From Isoetes taiwanensis (lineage: Eukaryota; Streptophyta; Lycopodiopsida; Isoetales; Isoetaceae): 64,000 nucleotides of DNA. Below the pieces are notes generated by a model that worked only from the letters and a program-made list of their open reading frames with translations, did no database searches and was not told the origin of the DNA. The stretch lies in the NCBI GenBank assembly GCA_021234155.1, contig JAJEKV010000030.1:8489890-8553889 (forward strand), given 5' to 3'. Position 1 is the stretch's first letter. Each line of letters opens with the position of its first letter. This document shows positions 58,553-64,000 of the stretch, piece after piece. Both the position numbers and the translations under genes were made by a program.

Positions 58553-58791
58553 ATCTATATGGTGCCTATATGCATGGGTAATTTGCAAAGACTTGGTAAT
58601 CATTGTGACATGGTATAACCTTGGATGCTCGAGGACGAGCATAGTTCTAGTGGGAGAGACTGTAACGGGCCCATGGTAGACCGCTCGAGTATTCAAACCT
58701 TGAATGTGCCTGTGGGGCGTTCCCGAGACACCGGAATAAATGGGTAGGAGCGACTACTCATAAACGTCTAGACGGTTTTGCCTAGTTGGCT
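58553..58791 (+). mobile_element. Partial second TRIM copy, opposite orientation
   Basis: Internal region, purine tract (AGTGGGAGAGAC) and 131 bp of LTR (from TGTAACGGGCCC at 58661), matching the TRIM at 58018-58487 in reverse. It stops at the tRNA-like GTTGGCT, where organellar DNA begins. Confidence 0.85.
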
Positions 58792-58793
58792 CC

Positions 58794-58872
58794 ATGTTTT
58801 AGTGGTGAAATGGCGGACACACGAGATTCGGAATCCCGTGAGAGCACGGGATCCGAGTCCACTTCAAGTAAG
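58794..58872 (+). pseudogene. Organellar tRNA-Leu-like sequence, altered anticodon
   Basis: AGTGGTGAAATGGCGGACAC, ACGAGA, loop TTCGGAA, TCCCGTG, then ATCCGAGTCCACTTCAAG resemble plastid trnL(CAA), including the long variable arm. The anticodon position reads CGG and the acceptor ends do not pair well, so it looks degenerate. Confidence 0.5.
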
Positions 58873-58950
58873 TGAGGTTTTGCTAAATGGCGAAACTTAT
58901 CCTAGTTCCTTTTTAATAAATGAATTCTGAATCAAATTAATTTGGTTATT

Positions 58951-59024
58951 CGGGATTGGCGGGGCTCGAACCCGCAACTTCCGTCTTGACAGGGCGGTAC
59001 TCTAACCGATTGAACTACAATCCC
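58951..59024 (-). tRNA. trnD-GUC: Organelle-type tRNA-Asp (GUC)
   Basis: The minus strand reads GGGATTG, TAGTTCAATCGGTTAGAGTA, CCGCC, CTGTCAA, GACGG, AAGTT, GCGGG, TTCGAGC, CCCGC, CAATCCC, G. All four stems pair perfectly and the anticodon is GTC. The sequence is the plastid trnD, also common as a plastid-derived copy in plant mitochondria. In this context it is an organellar insertion into nuclear DNA; the encoded CCA is absent. Expression in the nucleus is not implied. Confidence 0.93.
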
Positions 59025-60480
59025 ATTAAAAACAGTTTAATTAATCTGCTAGATAGCGTTGCTATGGTGAAAGAGCAATTTGCATCCACCGGTACCAAGG
59101 CACATCTCATGTATATTACATGAACTCACGATTTTCCTTTGCAATCTTCGCTTAATGCCTTGCAAGAGAAATTCTGCAGGCTAATATATATGGTTAATAT
59201 GATATACATGGGCTCTAATACTGTCTCTCTGCCAGAATGCACCATTGAAATTCTGTATCGAGGTGCAGGAAATTTAGGGGAGATGACACACAGTCAGGTA
59301 TTACGTGTTACGTCTCCATGTCTGTGCCCACAAAAAGAATATTGACATTTGTGTTTTTGTTTGTGGGACGTTGGATATGCGTCCTATAGACATTTGGTCT
59401 TTGTGCATGCTAGAGATAAATTCAATTTATAGACACATAGATGCTAGGACGATTGGATTGTTGGTATATGGAAGAAAGACTAGCTTGAGGAATCAAAAGC
59501 ATATTGGCGAAAATTGGTTGAGAAGATCCAATGGTAGGATATTCGTAAAGCAAAAAATTAGAATGTGGCCAAATTTGCAAGGCACGAATAGAATGCACAA
59601 CTTATGTCAATGTGGGCATAGGCTTGTGGGTTAGTATTATTGGAGCAAATTGAATTGTTTTTTGCAGCAAGATCATAAAGCAATGCCGCTGTTGCATTTT
59701 AGTGAACATTAAATCTCCCCCACCAAGGACACATAAAGATTCTACTTGCCTTTTCAAGATCACTAACATAGTAAGGTGCAAAGCAGTACGCATAATGTGG
59801 CCACGTCGTAGCATATGCTAATAGATTGGATTCTTGGTAGATGGTATTTCATAAAGAAAAACTAGCTTGAGATGGGATGGAACTGTCTTCTAGAGCAAAC
59901 AAGGCATGAAAGTGCACTTGATAACATTCCTTTCGCTAAGCTACTAATATCCTTTTGCTCGATATTGAATAAGTGTGAATTGTAAATCTACCATATCAAT
60001 TTAAATAAAACTTCTGTTTAGCTATGCTTTCCAGACTTCTGTTTCCACACATCCATCTACATTGTTGGTGCATGTTAAAAAGTGTCCTTTCTCCTTTGCA
60101 TTTTGAAAATCAAATTCAATTAGTGCTTTTATTTGTGTAATAGCCATCAAATAAGTCCAACGTATCTAAGAAAGCAAATTTGTAAAAATTACATTATAAA
60201 CCACTAACAAATAAGTCCAACATTTTTAAGAACATAATCTATAAAATTACATCGACGCAAACTACTCTTAAGAGCCAAATCCCATTGGATATGGACAAAA
60301 AAATTATTGAACATAGAAAATAATGTAGGAAATTGGCTATAGATCACATTGAAAATTTCATCAATTGACAGGTTTGTAACTTTAGTCCAGTAACACTTAG
60401 GCTCTGAATTTAATAATATATTCCAAGTGAAGTTACATCAAGATTACAAAGTATATCTAGCTCTTCTCTTCCCAACTTAT
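59025..60480. other. Probable non-autonomous Helitron body
   Basis: AT-rich, no supported gene. It ends in the Helitron-like 3' structure at 60481. The phrases GATTGGATTGTTGGTATATGG and GATTGGATTCTTGGTAGATGG (about 59450 and 59824) form an internal duplication. I could not find the 5' TC end. Confidence 0.35.
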
Positions 60481-60508
60481 GCCCAGCAACGCTGGGCACC
60501 ATTACTAG
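60481..60508 (+). mobile_element. Helitron-type 3' terminus
   Basis: A perfect hairpin GCCCAGCAACGCTGGGC (60481-60497), seven bases, then CTAG (60505-60508) followed by T. This is the Helitron end rule (hairpin, short spacer, CTRR, inserted 5' of T). The same hairpin sequence lies in the LINE B insertion at 39.47 kb. Confidence 0.65.
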
Positions 60509-60672
60509 TACTATATGTATTGTATATGTAATTTGGGTTCAATATTCAACCTTCTATTGATCATTATTATCACCTCAGTTGATCGTAGAGCCTTGAGAAC
60601 CTTCTGTGGATCGTTGTTTTCCCTTTCGCATGCCACAGAATCTTGCTGATGAGAAGTAATCCACACATGCCA

Positions 60673-60840
60673 TGTAACGAGCTTGGCCCGTTAGCAGGCA
60701 TGTAGTTTACATTTTATTGTTGATGCTTACGGAAAATATTCCAATTGATCATTACATGAGAAATACATATTATGTATGAGGAGTTTATACTAAATTCATG
60801 TGATAAAACCAAAAAGCATCAGTTTCTATGAGGGTTTCTG
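60673..60840 (+). mobile_element. LTR D fragment interrupted by LINE A copy 2
   Basis: Starts TGTAACGAGCTTGGCCCG and follows the LTR at 43841-43680 nearly base for base up to GAGGGTTTCTG, where the LINE's AAGG tail starts. In LTR D the next bases are GAAGGAGG, similar to the tail. Confidence 0.8.
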
Positions 60841-63800
60841 AAAGGAAGGAAGGAAGGAAGGAAGGTACTTTTATCGTCCACGGAGACCAATCGGTCTATG
60901 GGACCCAATACAAAAAACGCAGCAAACGGATTACTGCCCGGATTAAAAACCCCCTTGGGAAGGGTTTTCGAGGAAAAACCGTGCGACAAGAATCACTGGC
61001 CGACAAACCGTGCTAATCATATAAAATGCGTAAACACCCAAATATATACTGATCATGCACCACACCGTAGTGCCTAGTCGTGAAGGCACAAGGCAAAGGG
61101 GGCAAAGGTGACCCCGCAGCCCAGTACCTCCGAATGTATGACCCCGTGGCACGCATCGACGGTGTGTTCATCGGCAAATGCAAGGGCACGTCCGCCGCAT
61201 ACTAAGGGGCGTGATCGCCCGGCCCCGACTGACCAACGCCGGGCAACTCACGGAAAGTGTGAGACTCATCCTCAATGGCACCCGCTTGACAAAGACCGAC
61301 AGAGCCTCTGCCCCGGCGGGGCTCCCCAATCCACCGCCTCGCCTCGATCGCGAAGATGGTGGGCACCTGTGCGAATGGAGGCAATGAGTCTGCGCTTTTT
61401 CAGGGGCAGCTGGGAACGCAGGTAGAGCTGTGGGCCCCGGGCTAACACGGGGTTGATGTGCTCCTTGTAATGGGCCATTTTGACCTGCTCTAGAGCGCCG
61501 GGGTCCCAGAGCTTGCCAAGGAAACAAGCATCTAGGTACTCCCCCGCAACATCCGTCACGACGCCTTTGTGCCCGGTACGCGATCTGTGCTCTCCCGCAG
61601 ACGTTCCATCTGGCGAACCACCGCTCTCTCTTACCCCTCCAACAGGCCCTAAGCCGCTGCGGACCCATGGCCACAGTGTAAGCTAGGTGCGGGAGCCGAG
61701 CATCACCCATAGTAACCACTTTCTGAAAATAGACGATGTGTCTATCAAGGGCTGCCCGCTGAAGCGGCAAGAATCCAGTTTCGGCAGCGAGAATCGATGG
61801 GGGTGAAGGTTTCACCCAAGTGCCCGTGCAAAAATGCCTTCGTACTGCTCCAAGTCATTCCAGTGTCGCCAAAAAGAGACGACCGGGCCCCAAACCTCGA
61901 CCCGCATGAAGGACGAGGGCTCGACCCGGCCCGAAGCAGATGTGTTGATGGCCCCAATCATAGAGCTCACGGTGGTGATGTTGTTACGCATGGCATAAAG
62001 CGCTTTCCAAATTGGGCTGTCACCCATAAGCGGATAGACGCCTCCCCGCCAGAGCGAGGAGGGGAACTCCACCCCTAGGTACTTGTAGGTGGGTGGACGC
62101 CCACAGGCCGCCCCCGATATGTGAGTGCGGGGAGGCATGGGGTGACGGAAGAGGATATGAGAACCACGGTCTTGGCTAGATTGACGCCGCATGTTCGTAG
62201 CGACAAAATGTGTCTAGGGCATTTAGGTGAGACTGCATAGCTTCGGGTGTGGGCGTGAGGCCAACATCGTCCGCGATAGATGAGCCGGGGGACACTGGTG
62301 CAAAAGCCGTATGCCATCCCCCCATGCTCGCGAAGCCGGGGCTCTAACTGATCAATGTAAAGGCCAAAAAGTGTTGGCGAGAGGGGGCAACCCTGTCGAA
62401 CCCCGATACTACTGGTGAATGCTTGGCCCGTCGGCTGCATCCCCGCCAAAACAACTCTCATACAACCTGTATATGGCATTTCGCGCATGCGCGGGAGCCC
62501 CGGTTGACCTTGATCTAGCCTACAACTTTTCCAGGGGACCGTATCAAAAGCCTTCGCGAAGTCCACAAAGCAGCAATACAAGTCCAGCCGATTATTCCGG
62601 CTGTCTTCAATCGCGTGCCCGCAAAGGTGTAAAGATATGGTCAATTGTTGAGTGGCGGGTCTAAAGCCCGCTTTGTGTCAACCGCTGCTTTCGAGAATGC
62701 CGACCAACGGTTTGGCAAATACTTGGCCCGACCATGATCGCCCCGGAAATTGGCGGACAGTGTGGGTCGCCCGCCTTGTGAATGGGAACAACCCCGCTTG
62801 TGGTCCATTGTCGGGGAGACCTTCCCGCAATGCTCGTTGAGCGAGGGGTAGTGAGGACGGCACAAGCGGCCGCCACGCCCATTTGAGTAACTTCGGCACG
62901 CATACCATCGAGGTCATTTGCCTTCCCATTAGCTAGCCGTTGCAGGCCCTCCTCAACATCCTCGGCCCACGAGAACCAATGGGGGGCCATCCTGTGGGGG
63001 TATGGGCGTCTCGCGTCCCCCTGGGCGGGTCATAGAGTCAGCTGCAAGTCTTCGTCCCACCGCCCGGGTGTGATGTCCCCAGAGGTCGGGCTGGCCTTGA
63101 AGCACTCTGCGCCAAAAGGTTCGAGGATGAGTGTCCAGCAGGCCGAACATCTCCCCGATGCACGGCAAGGTACCGCCTTTGTGTCGCCGGATGGGCACGC
63201 GATGCTGGCGTGGTGGCCTCGCAAGGGTACACGGATCCGAATGTGGCCGGAGCTGCCGCTATGCGTTCTTTCTGACCGCATCAAACCATCGGGTTCGCGG
63301 GAATGTTGCTGACCCCGAGCGGCGACGCGGGGTCTCAGCCAAAGCACCTCGGCCCGCGCATCCCGTAATAGCGAAGTCACCGGTCCTGTCTGCCGCTGCT
63401 CTAGTGTGGAGGTCCGCAGAATTACCGGGAGGGCGTGCATGAGCATCTCGGCAGTCCTCCTGCACGCTCATAATCTAGTCTCAACCGAGGACGGCGAGGG
63501 GGCTGGCATAGTGGGGGTTTCGGCGGCTCGCCAAACCAGGTCCAAATAAAGTGGGAGGTGATCCGAGTCGACCTCCTCATCCCGGACCGCCTCCGTGCCC
63601 ACCCAGGAAACGACCGATGAGATGCATATCTTGGCGCAACTACGAGCACATAGTCCACCACACTAGACCCTCCCCCGATTGTCCCGTGCGCATGTGCACT
63701 TGCGAGAATCGGCCACCGTGAAAGGCCATTGCAAATTATGAAGTCAAAATGCCACACGCCAGAGCAATGCGCTCGCCAAAGCGAAAGTGACCTGGCCGTC

Positions 63801-64000
63801 ATCCGACCTTCGTGGGCCGGGCTATTGCCGGGCGAGGCTGCAGGACATCGTCGTGAGGGGTCAAGTCGCATGGGCTACTCTACTCTGCCCGGGTGCATTG
63901 AAATCTCCAAGAAGGACGACCCTACCCAACCGCTGGTGCTGCCGTATGTCATCATATAGATCGACATAAGGGTCCATCCTATCCCAGATCGGGTGGCTGC
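60841..64000 (-). mobile_element. LINE A copy 2 (continues past window end)
   Basis: Read on the minus strand from 64000: APE endonuclease (IICNGLSRWPIL, GGGSSVVDYVLV, SDHLP-type region at about 63560), then a linker, then the reverse transcriptase (WTTSGVVPIHKAGDP, CCFVDFAKAFDTVPW at 62590, SIGVRQGCPLSPTLFGLYID at 62420, VLISS at 62140). The C-terminal EDESHTF knuckle is at 61270-61240 and the (CCTT)n tail at 60841-60865. Many frameshifts. It is the same family as 11157-13919, with moderate divergence, and more GC-rich than its surroundings. Confidence 0.85.

Noticed and set aside
58794-58872. A working tRNA-Leu gene
   Set aside because: Acceptor ends do not pair well, the anticodon stem has a mismatch and the anticodon is not a Leu one.

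Overview
This window is nuclear DNA from a land plant with a large, repeat-rich genome. The evidence is a spliced plant-type PQQ-repeat (quinoprotein) gene, Ty3/gypsy chromoviruses, L1-like LINEs with plant-type ORF1 proteins, a BED/DUF659 hAT transposase, a CACTA MITE, a TRIM, Helitron-like ends and an inserted organellar tRNA-Asp. A fern or another early-diverging vascular plant is my guess; it is inference, not proof. I found no bacterial features and no CRISPR. Almost everything is mobile DNA in various stages of decay.

Layout. 1-320: a poly-A SINE-like element (minus strand) with a 5S-rRNA-like piece fused to a tRNA-Leu-like A box. 1.1-4.2 kb: the only host-type gene with its full exon set, a secreted PQQ-repeat protein (minus, three exons, one frameshift), with nested MITEs in intron 1 and a 120-bp tandem duplication upstream. 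4.5-11.1 kb: AT-rich DNA with gene fragments and a LINE ORF1 remnant. 11.2-13.9 kb: LINE A copy 1 (minus). 13.9-28.3 kb: a large Ty3/gypsy chromovirus (minus). 28.3-35.1 kb: repeats, including a 164-bp AGAT array. 35.1-42.6 kb: LINE B (plus), split by a 2.7-kb Helitron-like insertion that contains a 1.7-kb pyrimidine tract. 42.6-44.2 kb: a gypsy LTR. 44.2-50.1 kb: LINE C (minus). 50.5-53.2 kb: a hAT transposase (plus). 55.2-57.3 kb: another gypsy 3' end. 58.0-58.8 kb: a TRIM plus a partial copy. 58.8-59.0 kb: organellar tRNA DNA. 60.5 kb: a Helitron 3' end. 60.7-64 kb: an LTR fragment invaded by LINE A copy 2.

The most exciting item is in the 14-28 kb chromovirus. Besides a chromodomain gag-pol (with a small gag intron), it carries two extra reading frames between the primer-binding site and gag. 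The first encodes a histone H3-like protein. It starts with the exact first ten residues of histone H3 ([10 protein letters not shown]), continues through a long acidic/basic low-complexity region, and ends in a complete H3 histone fold. The second is an unrecognised protein of about 500 residues with its own TATA box. GC-rich hairpin repeats lie between the two. The whole leader region (PBS, H3-like ORF, start of ORF2) is tandemly duplicated. The element therefore encodes both an H3-like tail and a chromodomain of the kind that reads H3 tails, which suggests a chromatin-targeting or chromatin-mimicking retrotransposon. The gag-pol, ORF2 and H3-like frames each carry premature stops, so this particular copy looks silenced and decaying.
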